Shown here: positions 18,181 through 27,703 of the stretch, in pieces
How the letters are laid out: the number at the start of each line of letters is the position of its first letter
Numbering within the stretch: the stretch's first letter is position 1
Assembly: GCA_903864915.1 (NCBI GenBank)
Contig: CAIPHS010000007.1
Location: forward strand, 121,259-185,258
Direction of reading: 5' to 3'
Length of the DNA stretch: 64,000 bases
Origin: an uncultured Candidatus Woesearchaeota archaeon
Lineage (GTDB): Archaea; Nanobdellota; Nanobdellia; UBA10117
Made by a program: the position numbers and the translations under genes
The notes under the pieces: generated by a model
Database searches by the model: none
Told to the model about the DNA's origin: nothing
What the model saw: the letters and a program-made list of their open reading frames with translations, nothing else

Positions 18181-18918
18181 TTACTTATCGCTGGCAATAT
18201 CCTTCATTGAATAAACTTCAACGCGACTTACTGGCGACCCAGGCATATCCATAACTTTTTCCAACTTAAAATTTGGATCGGGTTTTGGGTTCCAGACAGC
18301 ATTTGCAAAGTCCCTATGTAGCTGAACCATCTCAAGGTTATTATTATCACAACTTAACTGCCCGAATTTTTCAACATATTCCTTCGGATGCATCTCTGCA
18401 TTAGCCACTAAATTTGCAAATAATTTCTGCATTAGTGCATAATCTAAAGCACTTGTTGTATCCGCCAACATGTTATCATCAAGCACTGCACCTAAATCTA
18501 AAACGCCTGTATCTATCATCATTGGTCCACGTAAATGAGGGTTTTGTATCCTAGGCGCTATTGATAAGGGGGCAACCAAGAAATTCATTCTTGTTTTGTA
18601 AATTGACTTGGCATAATCCCTGACTGTTCTGTAAGCAATACTTGTAGAAAGAAGATAATCCTTCGTCTTACTATTTTTTGAACTTCTATCCATAACCTCA
18701 CAAACAGCATAAGCCAACGCAGAAGGCACACCTTCTGGCAGTTCAGTTTTGTTTATGAAATGGATTAATTTCACTTCTAAACTACCAAGCTCTTTGTTAA
18801 ACGCCTGATTGTTATGCTTCTTCTCAAAAAGGTTGAAAACTCTATTTTGCTGATGTCTAATCTTTTCTAAGCGCTTTGCAAGTTTAGACAAAGAATACTT
18901 TGGTTTTTCGGTGGCCAC
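18181..18918 (-). CDS. hypothetical protein immediately downstream of PCNA
   Basis: 245 aa; 9-bp gap after pcn stop on same strand. Confidence 0.6.
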   Translation of the reverse strand: MATEKPKYSLSKLAKRLEKIRHQQNRVFNLFEKKHNNQAFNKELGSLEVKLIHFINKTELPEGVPSALAYAVCEVMDRSSKNSKTKDYLLSTSIAYRTVRDYAKSIYKTRMNFLVAPLSIAPRIQNPHLRGPMMIDTGVLDLGAVLDDNMLADTTSALDYALMQKLFANLVANAEMHPKEYVEKFGQLSCDNNNLEMVQLHRDFANAVWNPKPDPNFKLEKVMDMPGSPVSRVEVYSMKDIASDK

Positions 18919-18927
18919 AAAATCACC

Positions 18928-19674
18928 TCACTTGTTTTCTATTCTTGGTGCGAGTATGAATGATAGCTGCAGCTTGTTCAATGACTTGAAATCAAGCTTC
19001 AAAGGATAATCCTTTGCGAACTGCACAGTTACCGTGTCCGCAAGCGTTGATGCCCTTGCCATCTTTTTCAAATATTCTATACTATAAGTTGCCTTTACAG
19101 CATCACCTGCTGCAATCTGGAACAAAGGATCTGAGCCCTTTGTCAGTTCAATCCTGACTTTGGAGCCTATATCGCCTGCAGAAATTGCAAAGGTGTTCTT
19201 ATCAGCCTCGAAAACTATGGCATCGCCTGCAATTGCTGCGTCGTCAACGTAATCCCTGAACTCGCCTGCATCCAATTCCACAGTTGTCATGAATTCCAGG
19301 CTAGGGATTTTCCTTTCCTTGCCTTCCCTTTCCAACAAAGGAATGTGGAAAGTCTTCGATGACTTGCCTTGGATTGTTATTTTGAGTTTGTTTTTGTCCA
19401 ATGTCAATGTAATAGGGTCTGTTGGCTTTGCCCTCTTGATTGCCTGCTTGAATGCCTCAAGGTTGATTGTTATGTCAACAGGGGTCTCAACCTTGTATTC
19501 CAAGAAAGCCGAAGGCAATATATTCAAAACAACCATTGAGATGTTTGCAGGGTCTAAAGCAATTAGCTTTATGCCTTCCTTCTGGAAACTGAAAGAAGCT
19601 TCTGTTATAAAGTCAGACAAAACTGAAACTATGGCGCTTAATATGCGTGGTTCGCTGAGCTTTGCTATGAACAT
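18928..19674 (-). CDS. pcn: DNA polymerase sliding clamp (PCNA)
   Basis: GIKLIALDPANISMVVLNI...PVDITINLEAFKQAIKRAK...PLKLDFKSLNKLQLSFILAPRIE. Confidence 0.95.
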   Translation of the reverse strand: MFIAKLSEPRILSAIVSVLSDFITEASFSFQKEGIKLIALDPANISMVVLNILPSAFLEYKVETPVDITINLEAFKQAIKRAKPTDPITLTLDKNKLKITIQGKSSKTFHIPLLEREGKERKIPSLEFMTTVELDAGEFRDYVDDAAIAGDAIVFEADKNTFAISAGDIGSKVRIELTKGSDPLFQIAAGDAVKATYSIEYLKKMARASTLADTVTVQFAKDYPLKLDFKSLNKLQLSFILAPRIENK

Positions 19675-19747
19675 GTAGAATATGGTGAAAGATAGCTTTT
19701 TAATTTTTTGTACAGAAGAACATATAGTTCAACTGGGCAACCTGCTT

Positions 19748-19924
19748 CTAACGCCAAACCCTGCCCTTAAAGTATCTTACATAAACGATGTCTATCGCCG
19801 CTATCAGTAATAATACTGCAAAAGCCCAAAGCATGGGCTGGAATGCAAAAGACACCACAGCCAACACTACGAGAACTATCCCGTAAATAATCCAGCGCAA
19901 ATTGTCAAACTCAGTTTCTCTCAT
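19748..19924 (-). CDS. small membrane protein
   Basis: Read directly: MRETEFDNLRWIIYGIVLVVLAVVSFAFQPMLWAFAVLLLIAAIDIVYVRYFKGRVWR. Confidence 0.5.
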   Translation of the reverse strand: MRETEFDNLRWIIYGIVLVVLAVVSFAFQPMLWAFAVLLLIAAIDIVYVRYFKGRVWR

Positions 19925-20194
19925 TTATCTCTTCCTCGCTAGCACATTATGTATATACCTCAATCCGTGCTTTGCAGCGTACCACTGCTCATAAGCCCAT
20001 ACTATGAAAAGTACCAGTGGCAAGATTATCAATATCACACTCGCTCCTCTGACGGCAAGCCATCCAAAGGCGATGCCTATTATCAGCCAGGCAGCCTCTT
20101 CCAGCGTAAGAATTTCAGTTCTAAGCCTGCCTTGCGAAAACTTCTGGTGTCTCTTGTGGAAAAATGATCCTGGGGGTGCTGTTCTTGGTTCCAT
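19925..20194 (-). CDS. small membrane protein
   Basis: Two hydrophobic helices; start placed at MEPRTAPPGSFF. Confidence 0.5.
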   Translation of the reverse strand: MEPRTAPPGSFFHKRHQKFSQGRLRTEILTLEEAAWLIIGIAFGWLAVRGASVILIILPLVLFIVWAYEQWYAAKHGLRYIHNVLARKR

Positions 20195-20198
20195 GTTA

Positions 20199-20345
20199 CT
20201 ATGGCGCCACAATTGTTGGGCAGAACAAGCCGCTCAGCATTGTTGTACGAGCCCCTAAGTAATACATCAGTCCTATGCCCAAAATCAGGCCGATAAATAG
20301 CCCAATTGCAATGTAAGATCCATCCATGCCTTTTTTGTTAAACAT
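20199..20345 (-). CDS. small single-TM protein
   Basis: Read directly: MFNKKGMDGSYIAIGLFIGLILGIGLMYYLGARTTMLSGLFCPTIVAP. Confidence 0.5.
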   Translation of the reverse strand: MFNKKGMDGSYIAIGLFIGLILGIGLMYYLGARTTMLSGLFCPTIVAP

Positions 20346-20427
20346 AGCCATCCTCTGACTAAGTTTATATTCAGCATATTTAAACCTATTGGTAAATCCT
20401 TATAATTTACGGAGCTTTTTTTATCCC

Positions 20428-20799
20428 ATGCTAAGCGATATTCTGATTGCGCTACTGATTTCTACAGCTTTTGCCATCGGCGCTTTCCTCTACAAATGGA
20501 CAGAAGAGGAGATTGATTATGTCAAGCAAAAATTCCGCTCAGAATTTCTGACGAAAGCCAAAAATGTTGCCCTTGCGCCAATAGGCATTCTTGGCGTTGT
20601 TCAGGCAGCTGCAACAACATCAAAATATTTCGGAACAATAAGCATACTCATGCTCGCATTCGCAATCTGGTTCGGCAGCTTTGTTGTCGCAGAGAAGGAC
20701 AGCAAGCTGACAAAGACATACATCCTGGAAACAGCGATTACTTTCCTGGTTTTCTTCGGCTTTGTTTATTTTATAATAAGCATACTCAGCCAAACATGA
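20428..20799 (+). CDS. membrane protein
   Basis: MLSDILIALLISTAFAIGAFLYKW..., multiple TM helices. Confidence 0.6.
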   Translation: MLSDILIALLISTAFAIGAFLYKWTEEEIDYVKQKFRSEFLTKAKNVALAPIGILGVVQAAATTSKYFGTISILMLAFAIWFGSFVVAEKDSKLTKTYILETAITFLVFFGFVYFIISILSQT

Positions 20800-20865
20800 C
20801 TTTGCTGTAAAGTTCCCAGTCTATTTTTGAAAAGTATCGGAAATCCGTTCCGATGTTCTCCAAAG

Positions 20866-21213
20866 TTAAAAAAATACCTTAGTGTATAACTCTCTATCAA
20901 TTTTGGAGAAGTCCTGAACGACTTCTGCCTGCAGCTCAATCTCGTTGTCAGTTCCCCAGACTTTTCCAAGAACGCGGACAGTCTGGCCTTCCTTGAACCG
21001 CTCTATATCTGCAGGATCATTTAGCAAAACAAGAATGGATGCTTGTCCGTCATCTATAACTATGGACCCTATATCTGCATTCTTCGAGATTATTGTTCCA
21101 ATGACAGCAACTCTCCCCATCTCCCCAGTCAGCTTTGCAATCGGGACTGGTATCGCGGGAGCGCGCCTTAGGATTTTCTTCTCTTCTTCTAACTTTTCAG
21201 GCTCTTCAGGCAT
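20866..21213 (-). CDS. OB-fold nucleic-acid-binding protein
   Basis: VAVIGTIISKNADIGSIVIDDGQASILVLLNDPADIERFKEGQTVRVLGKV. Confidence 0.75.
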   Translation of the reverse strand: MPEEPEKLEEEKKILRRAPAIPVPIAKLTGEMGRVAVIGTIISKNADIGSIVIDDGQASILVLLNDPADIERFKEGQTVRVLGKVWGTDNEIELQAEVVQDFSKIDRELYTKVFF

Positions 21214-21267
21214 GATAAGAATCAAGAAAAAGATTCTTTAAATAATTATATATAAACCAGCATACAA

Positions 21268-21597
21268 TCAAGCTAACTTTCTCCAAGTGTGCTTGCACTT
21301 GGTGCATCTCAAGAATTGCGTATCGACAGTATCTTCGTCGCCTACAGTCCCTGTTATGGTCTGCACCCACCAGTATGCCCTGTCGTTCCCGCATTTCGGG
21401 CATTCTGCATCTGCCGTAGGGTATGTAGCTTCGATCTCCTTTGCCTTTTTGGGTATTTTTTCAGTTATTGAGTGTGTGATCTTTTCCTTTATCAGAATAT
21501 CATTTTTTTCTGCTTTGACTCGTGAGCCGCATTTGGGGCAGATTGCCGTTTTCTTTGACGGCAGCATCAGGGTTTTGCATTTCGGGCAAAATTCCAT
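21268..21597 (-). CDS. transcription factor S-like protein (paralog with altered hairpin)
   Basis: MEFCPKCKTLMLPSKKTAICPKCGS...ECPKCGNDRAYWWVQTITGTVGDEDTVDTQFLRCTKCKHTWRK. Confidence 0.85.
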   Translation of the reverse strand: MEFCPKCKTLMLPSKKTAICPKCGSRVKAEKNDILIKEKITHSITEKIPKKAKEIEATYPTADAECPKCGNDRAYWWVQTITGTVGDEDTVDTQFLRCTKCKHTWRKLA

Positions 21598-21598
21598 T

Positions 21599-21898
21599 TT
21601 AGTACTTCCTCCACCTGTGACCGCACTTAGTGCATATAAAGAATTGGGTCTCGGGCTCATCTGCAGCCCTTGTCTGCTGTGAGAACCAGTACGCTTCTTT
21701 ATTACCGCATTTGGGGCAGTCTGCCTTCATAGTTGGCATTGTTTCCTGTATTTCCCTAGAATCTTGCTTTACTATAGCTTTTCTCTTTACAGTTTCCTTT
21801 ATTTCCGCTTTTGAGGCTTCCTTATGGCCGCAGCTGCTGCAAAGCACGCCTTCCTTCGTAGGCATCAGAATCCCTTTACATTTCGGACAAAATTGCAT
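21599..21898 (-). CDS. transcription factor S (TFS/TFIIS-RPB9-like)
   Basis: MQFCPKCKGILMPTKEG...DCPKCGNKEAYWFSQQTRAADEPETQFFICTKCGHRWRKY. Confidence 0.93.
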   Translation of the reverse strand: MQFCPKCKGILMPTKEGVLCSSCGHKEASKAEIKETVKRKAIVKQDSREIQETMPTMKADCPKCGNKEAYWFSQQTRAADEPETQFFICTKCGHRWRKY

Positions 21899-21946
21899 GA
21901 GTGTCAGTCTTTGCTTAACACTAAAGTCTATTTTTATAGTTAACGG

Positions 21947-22573
21947 TTAGCGCTTGAATGCGGCCATTAATTCAACAAAACCAACCTTTACCCAGCCGAT
22001 AAGCGGTATCTTGAAAACCGCCTTTCCTTTTATCTGCTCCGAATGGACATCGAGTTCAAAACTCAGCTGGCCCTGGTTGGCATCGCCTTTGGTTTGTACA
22101 ACGTTGTTTTCAATCTTCACTATCCTGTGGATTATTGGGTCTGCCTTTCCAGGTATTGTATAAACAATAACATCTCCAATCTTTAGATTGGCGAAAGAAG
22201 AGCCGTGAACTATAAAGACATCACCTTTGCTGAACCCATTTGTGTTCGGGAATGACAGAAACTGCTCTTTTGTTATATTTTGCTCAGCATACCAATTTTT
22301 GTTCTGTTCCCACCAGCTATCAAAGCTGCCATGATGGTCCATTGAGCTTGAAACCACTGCGACCATCGGGAAACTTGTTCCTAGAGCCAAACTAAGCAAT
22401 GGAAGTACGATAAATTTTCCAATAACGATAACCAGAATCGCATCCGCGACGAAGGACCCGATAGACTCGTCGTGCGCCAGGAAGTGCCAGACTTTTCCCA
22501 ACTTCGTCTTATGGGCATCATAGCCATGATGCTCTTTCTTCTTGAACCAATGTCTCCAGTCCGAACTCATCAT
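21947..22573 (-). CDS. signal peptidase I (archaeal/ER type)
   Basis: MVAVVSSSMDHHGSFDSWW...GFSKGDVFIVHG...GDVIVYTIPGKADPIIHRIVKIENNVVQTKGDAN. Confidence 0.9.
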   Translation of the reverse strand: MMSSDWRHWFKKKEHHGYDAHKTKLGKVWHFLAHDESIGSFVADAILVIVIGKFIVLPLLSLALGTSFPMVAVVSSSMDHHGSFDSWWEQNKNWYAEQNITKEQFLSFPNTNGFSKGDVFIVHGSSFANLKIGDVIVYTIPGKADPIIHRIVKIENNVVQTKGDANQGQLSFELDVHSEQIKGKAVFKIPLIGWVKVGFVELMAAFKR

Positions 22574-22621
22574 GTTTTTTTACATCGACAGAAATATAAA
22601 TCTGCGTTTTCTTTCTGAGTA

Positions 22622-23206
22622 ATGGCAAAGCCGTTCTTCAAAGAGCTGGCGGGGTTCCTAACACACCCAAAAAATTCTTTCCTTGAAAAAAGCAAAACTA
22701 CAATAGGCGAGGCTATGATATTTGGCCTGAAAGGTTATGCTCTCTTCGGGCTTCTATTATCAATTGTGATTGCAATAATATTAGCCATGGCTGGACAAAG
22801 CACTCTTAGCCTTATCATGGTGCCTATTTTCCTTCTACTAATACCATTCTTTTTTGTCGGCACGCTCCTAGTTTCGCTCTGGCTTCACTTATGGGCCTAT
22901 GTATTTGGAGCTAGGAATGGATTAGACAAAACCATCAAAGCAACATTCTATTCCAGCGCACCCATATTTGCACTCGGCTGGATACCCTTGGCATCTCTCG
23001 TAGCAGTTTTCTGGACACCAATCCTCTGTGGTATGGGATTGAAGCAACTGCAGAAGATGTCAACAGGCAGGGCTGCTGCAACAGTCATTGTTGCGATTGT
23101 AATACCTGCTATTTTGATTGTGCTGGCTGTGCTAGCATTGATTGCCACATTGCCAAGCATAGCGGGGTTAAGCAGCAGTTCAATAGCGATGCAAAATCTG
23201 TACTAA
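22622..23206 (+). CDS. YIP1-family-like membrane protein
   Basis: N-terminal soluble segment plus about five TM helices; KATFYSSAPIFALGWIP. Confidence 0.7.
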   Translation: MAKPFFKELAGFLTHPKNSFLEKSKTTIGEAMIFGLKGYALFGLLLSIVIAIILAMAGQSTLSLIMVPIFLLLIPFFFVGTLLVSLWLHLWAYVFGARNGLDKTIKATFYSSAPIFALGWIPLASLVAVFWTPILCGMGLKQLQKMSTGRAAATVIVAIVIPAILIVLAVLALIATLPSIAGLSSSSIAMQNLY

Positions 23207-23219
23207 AGAAATTTTTTCT

Positions 23220-23492
23220 TTACTTTAGCTTCTTTATTTCCTTGTCAAGCTTTTCCAAATCTTCCGACAAAGAATCTATTGCAGAATTCCAGACCTTTTT
23301 TGCGTCCTTGCCTTTGGTCTTTAACAGGAAAACTGGCCTTGAGATTTCAGGATGTGCAAGCTTGAAAGCAGCCATCTCGACACCAGCCTGTTTCCACAGG
23401 GCTTCTTTTATCATGTTCAAAAGGCCGTGGTCTGTCTCTGAGAATGTCAATTGCAGCTCGTCTTTCTCTTCCTTAAGGACCTCAATTTCCAT
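23220..23492 (-). CDS. rpoL: DNA-directed RNA polymerase subunit L
   Basis: FSETDHGLLNMIKEALWKQAGVEMAAFKLAHPEISRPVFLLKTKG. Confidence 0.9.
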   Translation of the reverse strand: MEIEVLKEEKDELQLTFSETDHGLLNMIKEALWKQAGVEMAAFKLAHPEISRPVFLLKTKGKDAKKVWNSAIDSLSEDLEKLDKEIKKLK

Positions 23493-23544
23493 ACATTAGA
23501 ACGCTTAAAGTTGTTTTAAAAGCTTTTGGGCTATTTGGCTTGGT

Positions 23545-24219
23545 TTACAAGTCTAAATCTGCCGCATTTACCAAAGGCCTGCTGAATTCATCCTCTGCAA
23601 TCCTTGGGCATGCAGTGTTTACCCAAGCTCCAACATGTGGGAAATTCATCAGCTCTGCATTTGTTATAGAATCACACACAAACAAATAGACTTTTTTCCC
23701 TTGTTTCTCCAGCTTTTCTTTTATGTTCTCTGCAGTTGCGCAGAACTGCCCTGGTTTCGTTGAAACTAATATTCCAATTGTTTTTGCGTCCTTGAATTTT
23801 GCAAGCATCAGAACCTTCCTTTTCCAAAGCTTCTGTTTTTCAGCCTCAGGTAGAAGTTTTAGGTTTTCTGTAAATGGATTATAAACATAAATCGGCTTGG
23901 AAGTTTTTGCAAGCAGTCCTGTAGGGTGAAAATCTCCGGTTCCAATGTACAAGAAGCATTCAACCTCTTTTTCAACAGAAAGTGCTGCGGAAACATCGCA
24001 GCCTAAAATCTGCCCTTCCAATACTGCCGGACCTTTCGGTTTCCCTATGAAAACTTTGAAGCCTTTCTTCTGCAGTAATTTTTTAATCAAAGGCAACTGG
24101 TTTGCAAACTGGACTGTAGCAATCAATCCTATCTTCTTGCAATTAGTCTTGGATATGTTTTTTTCCAAGCCTTTTGCAACATCCTTCTTTGCTTTAGCTT
24201 CCACAAACAGCAATTTCAT
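23545..24219 (-). CDS. dph2: Dph2 (diphthamide biosynthesis) C-terminal half
   Basis: MKLLFVEAK...GLIATVQFANQLPLI...VLEGQILGCDVSAA...FLYIGTGDFHPTGLL...GILVSTKPGQ...GAWVNTACPRIAEDEFSRPL; contains Cys2 and Cys3 of the 4Fe4S site. Start moved from the ORF-track start to MKLLFVEA. Confidence 0.9.
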   Translation of the reverse strand: MKLLFVEAKAKKDVAKGLEKNISKTNCKKIGLIATVQFANQLPLIKKLLQKKGFKVFIGKPKGPAVLEGQILGCDVSAALSVEKEVECFLYIGTGDFHPTGLLAKTSKPIYVYNPFTENLKLLPEAEKQKLWKRKVLMLAKFKDAKTIGILVSTKPGQFCATAENIKEKLEKQGKKVYLFVCDSITNAELMNFPHVGAWVNTACPRIAEDEFSRPLVNAADLDL

Positions 24220-24254
24220 AATTGTTCGCTCAAGTATACAATTTAAATGTCTTG

Positions 24255-26834
24255 TTATGGCAAAACTTCGTTCAGTGCAGCTTCTTGCCATCCTGAATCC
24301 AGCAGCGACTTCTTTATCTGTTGTGGGGTCTGCCCTTCATCAAGCACTTTCTTGACAAAATCCTTTAATTTACCCACGTCATCCGTAGGCTCTAAAACGC
24401 CTGCTTTCTTTGCATCCCCTTCAACATGCGCCTGTGTGAACTTTGATAGCACATCGTCAACTGTTGATGAAGGCCATTGTGCAGACATCAAAGCTGTCCT
24501 TATTTGTGCTGGCGTGAATCCTGTGTCCAAACATTTCTTTGTATAATCTTCTGCATCCTTAATCTCATCTGAAGGAACATCGACACCATATTTTTCAGCC
24601 AAATCTCCCAATTGTGACTGGTCCTGGTGCGCAGAAGCCAATGCGCCTTGTATGTCATCCGAAGACCATCCGGAATTTGTAAGGTTCTGTGAAACCTCTG
24701 CTGGTGAATAGCCCTGGCTCAGCATGGTATTTACGGCAGGCTCCAAATCTCCGCCAGTTGTAGGTTCATTGACACCATGAGCCTGAGCTAACGTGTTTAG
24801 ATTTGATTTTCTTTTGTAGATATAATACGCCAAACCACCAACAACGCCCCCTATTATTGCAATTATCGCTATTATCAAGCCAAAATTGGTTGCCTTGCAG
24901 TCAGCAGGGCTTGTTATTGCACTTTCGCCGGCTGCGGTGTCGCATTTTCCATCCCCAACTAAGTACAAGCAAGTACAATCCGCATTGCAAGCTCCCGGGC
25001 AACTGATAGCGTCTGTTCCATCACATTGTTCCCCGACTTCAGCAATATTATTTCCACAGGCAGCAGGCTGCGTGGTCGCTTCCTTGCATACTGTTCCTAC
25101 AAGTTCCTGGCCGTACGGGCAGCCGCAATCTACTGGACAGGTGTCCTGCGTCTCGTTGGCATCGCACTTGCTATTTCCACAGACTGAAGATGCCAGCGGC
25201 AAGGTTTGGTTATGCTGCCCACAGCCTTCCAGAGGATCATCAGTCAGATTATTGCAATTGTTATCTATTTTATCTATGCAAATCTCAGTGATAGGAATTA
25301 CTTGGCCATTGCACGAACCCCAAGTTCCATCAGAGTTGCATGTCTGCGTACCGTTATGGCAGGCACCAACACCTGAAGTGTTAGTCGACCCTGTGTAACA
25401 TGATTGAGTCTGGTTTGCTGTGCAAGATATTATGCACTTGCCATTTATACAAGACATATTGGCTGCGCATTTATTTCCATAAGTTCCGCAATTATCAGCC
25501 GTGTTGCAAACACCGCCTTCATCTATCTGGCTATTGCAGTTGTCATCTATGCCGTTGCACACTTCGCGCCATTCTCCCGGTTTTATTGCGCCATTATAGC
25601 ACTTGCATTTTGTATCATTTGCGGAAGCGCCGCCATTAACGTCATCAATAATGCCGTTGCAGTCATTATCTATTCCATCACAAGCCACTTCCGGCTTTAG
25701 CTGGAAGGTTGAAGCATTCACCGCAGGACTGCTTGCAGTTATGTGTGCTTGATTTAATGAATCGAAATAAGAATTGCAAGCTGGGTCGCACTTGTCTGCG
25801 TTCGCATCAGCCCATCCGCCCTGATTGCCAGACTGGTCGCCTTGCACATCACAGGCGTTGCAATCCTTTAGACCTAATGGGCTCGCACAAGTGTCATTTT
25901 CACCAGTGTTGCTGCAAGTCTTCGTAGTTTCATTTTTTAGCCCCCCACAGCTGCAGGTAGTGGTATTGCAACTTCCTGATATTTGAACTATATTTTGACC
26001 TTGGCAGGAAAGCCCTCCGCCAGATGCTTGGCAATCACTATCATTTCCGCAAGATGCACCGCAGCTACCCTTAATGCAGGTGTTCTGGCAATTTATTTCA
26101 GAGAAGCAAGCACAAATATAATTTTCATTAGAATCATAACTATTTGAACAAAAGCCCTGTTTAAGAGTAAACGCGCATGTGTAATTTGTATTAGCTACAC
26201 AAGAGCTTGCTGGCGTGCAGTACCCAGAACATTCGCCTTGCGGTAGTTTTGAGCAGTCAATACCTCCAGCACAAGCAGGGTCATTAGCATAACAATCAGG
26301 GTCTAAGCAGTCTATATATCCATCACCATCATTATCTTTTCCATCTGTGCAGTTTGTTTCTGCACAAGTTGGCGTGCACGTACAGCTTCCTGCAGCATTG
26401 CATACGTTATCGCACGCAGAACCTGAACTTCCTGAAGGGCAGCTTGTCGTGCCGCCACAAGCTTTGTTTAAGCAATCAGAATCTGCACAATCTGTTGCGT
26501 AATCACTATCATCATCTATGCCGTTGCTGCAATTAGTTTCTGCCGCTGCTGCTTTCCATGTACAGCCCACACCCGTACAAGAATCTTGGTCTGTGTATGT
26601 GTTACATGCTGATGGATTTCCCCAGCAGAAAAAGCTGTACCATGTACAACCAACGGCTTTGCAAGCATCAGAGTTGTCATAGGTACTGCACGCACTTGGA
26701 TTTCCTGAGCAAGAACCAGCTGATGCCGCGCCAGTAATGCTGGCATTCGGACCAAGGAATTTTATGCCTGCTAACACTATAACTGCCAGAAGGATTGCAA
26801 CAACTATGACTGCAGTGGCCTTACCGCTTTTCAT
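24255..26834 (-). CDS. large secreted/membrane-anchored Cys-rich protein with MopE-like repeats and three C-terminal cytosolic helical repeats
   Basis: N-terminal TM; CDGIDNDCNGIIDD, CNGIDDNCNSQIDE, CIDKIDNNCNNLTDD; C-terminal TM FGLIIAIIAIIGGVVGGLAYYIYKRK, then three repeats with GYSPAEV..NSGW, GFTPAQI..SAQW, GQTPQQI..DSGW. Confidence 0.88.
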   Translation of the reverse strand: MKSGKATAVIVVAILLAVIVLAGIKFLGPNASITGAASAGSCSGNPSACSTYDNSDACKAVGCTWYSFFCWGNPSACNTYTDQDSCTGVGCTWKAAAAETNCSNGIDDDSDYATDCADSDCLNKACGGTTSCPSGSSGSACDNVCNAAGSCTCTPTCAETNCTDGKDNDGDGYIDCLDPDCYANDPACAGGIDCSKLPQGECSGYCTPASSCVANTNYTCAFTLKQGFCSNSYDSNENYICACFSEINCQNTCIKGSCGASCGNDSDCQASGGGLSCQGQNIVQISGSCNTTTCSCGGLKNETTKTCSNTGENDTCASPLGLKDCNACDVQGDQSGNQGGWADANADKCDPACNSYFDSLNQAHITASSPAVNASTFQLKPEVACDGIDNDCNGIIDDVNGGASANDTKCKCYNGAIKPGEWREVCNGIDDNCNSQIDEGGVCNTADNCGTYGNKCAANMSCINGKCIISCTANQTQSCYTGSTNTSGVGACHNGTQTCNSDGTWGSCNGQVIPITEICIDKIDNNCNNLTDDPLEGCGQHNQTLPLASSVCGNSKCDANETQDTCPVDCGCPYGQELVGTVCKEATTQPAACGNNIAEVGEQCDGTDAISCPGACNADCTCLYLVGDGKCDTAAGESAITSPADCKATNFGLIIAIIAIIGGVVGGLAYYIYKRKSNLNTLAQAHGVNEPTTGGDLEPAVNTMLSQGYSPAEVSQNLTNSGWSSDDIQGALASAHQDQSQLGDLAEKYGVDVPSDEIKDAEDYTKKCLDTGFTPAQIRTALMSAQWPSSTVDDVLSKFTQAHVEGDAKKAGVLEPTDDVGKLKDFVKKVLDEGQTPQQIKKSLLDSGWQEAALNEVLP

Positions 26835-26935
26835 CTGTTAAGATTATAGAAAGTCTCTATATAAATAATATGTTAATCTTGATAAGAAGTTAAAATAGAA
26901 CAAAAAATTAAAAAGAAAAAGAAAAAATCAACGGC

Positions 26936-27223
26936 TTACTTCAGCTTGCTGAAGATCTGTATAGCCATTGATATTGCGCCGATCAACACTAGTATGAATG
27001 CTATTACCCAGAAAATTATGTTGATCCAGCTTACAGCAGTTGCGATGGATGGTATTCCAGTCGCTACAGGTTCAAGCACTGCTGCCAGAATCAAGAATAC
27101 TGCACCTGATGCGATGTATCCTAGTTCCTTCTTCAATGCTTCGACATATCCGCTGTATTTCAATAGGGCCAGTCCTACTAGGACTCCAACGCCTATTCCC
27201 AATGTTCCTTCTAAAAAGGCCAT
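26936..27223 (-). CDS. small membrane protein, tandem paralog A
   Basis: LGIGVGVLVGLALLKYSGYVEALKKELGYIASGAVFLIL... Confidence 0.7.
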   Translation of the reverse strand: MAFLEGTLGIGVGVLVGLALLKYSGYVEALKKELGYIASGAVFLILAAVLEPVATGIPSIATAVSWINIIFWVIAFILVLIGAISMAIQIFSKLK

Positions 27224-27312
27224 TTTTTGTCATGTCCTCCGTTTTTTAACGGATAATGATTTTTACGAGGCTTAACATATAAGCCTGTTTCATTACTTCT
27301 AAGTGGATACGC

Positions 27313-27597
27313 TTATTTGCGCATTAAATCGATTGCTGCCCACAGGCCGCCTATCACAATCAGTATGAAGGCTATTAATTCCCAAGCAAATGTTATCCAG
27401 CCCATCGCAGTTCCGGTTGCAATCTTTGTTGCAAATGTCCCTGCGCTCCAGGCTAAGTCGATGATGTAAAACATCACACCTGCTGCTATGAAGCCTGCTG
27501 CCCTCTGTACTATGTGCAGTATGCCTGCATATCTCAGCAATACCAGCGTACCGGCCAGTCCTAATACCAGCCCAAATATGGTTTCTTCAATTGCCAT
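27313..27597 (-). CDS. small membrane protein, tandem paralog B
   Basis: FGLVLGLAGTLVLLRYAGILHIVQRAAGFIAAGVMFYII..., same length and topology as paralog A. Confidence 0.7.
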   Translation of the reverse strand: MAIEETIFGLVLGLAGTLVLLRYAGILHIVQRAAGFIAAGVMFYIIDLAWSAGTFATKIATGTAMGWITFAWELIAFILIVIGGLWAAIDLMRK

Positions 27598-27703
27598 GTT
27601 AAGCTTAATTTGATTATTATATTATATAATAGTGTGTCACTACGGGTGTATTTCAATTAGCCAAGGCACAAGGTATTAAAGATTTAAGTTTTGGGCTTGA
27701 AAT

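Noticed and set aside
24803-26755. Many ORFs antisense (plus strand) or alternate-frame to the MopE-like gene
   Set aside because: Cys-rich coding sequence creates open antisense frames; none has a recognisable domain.
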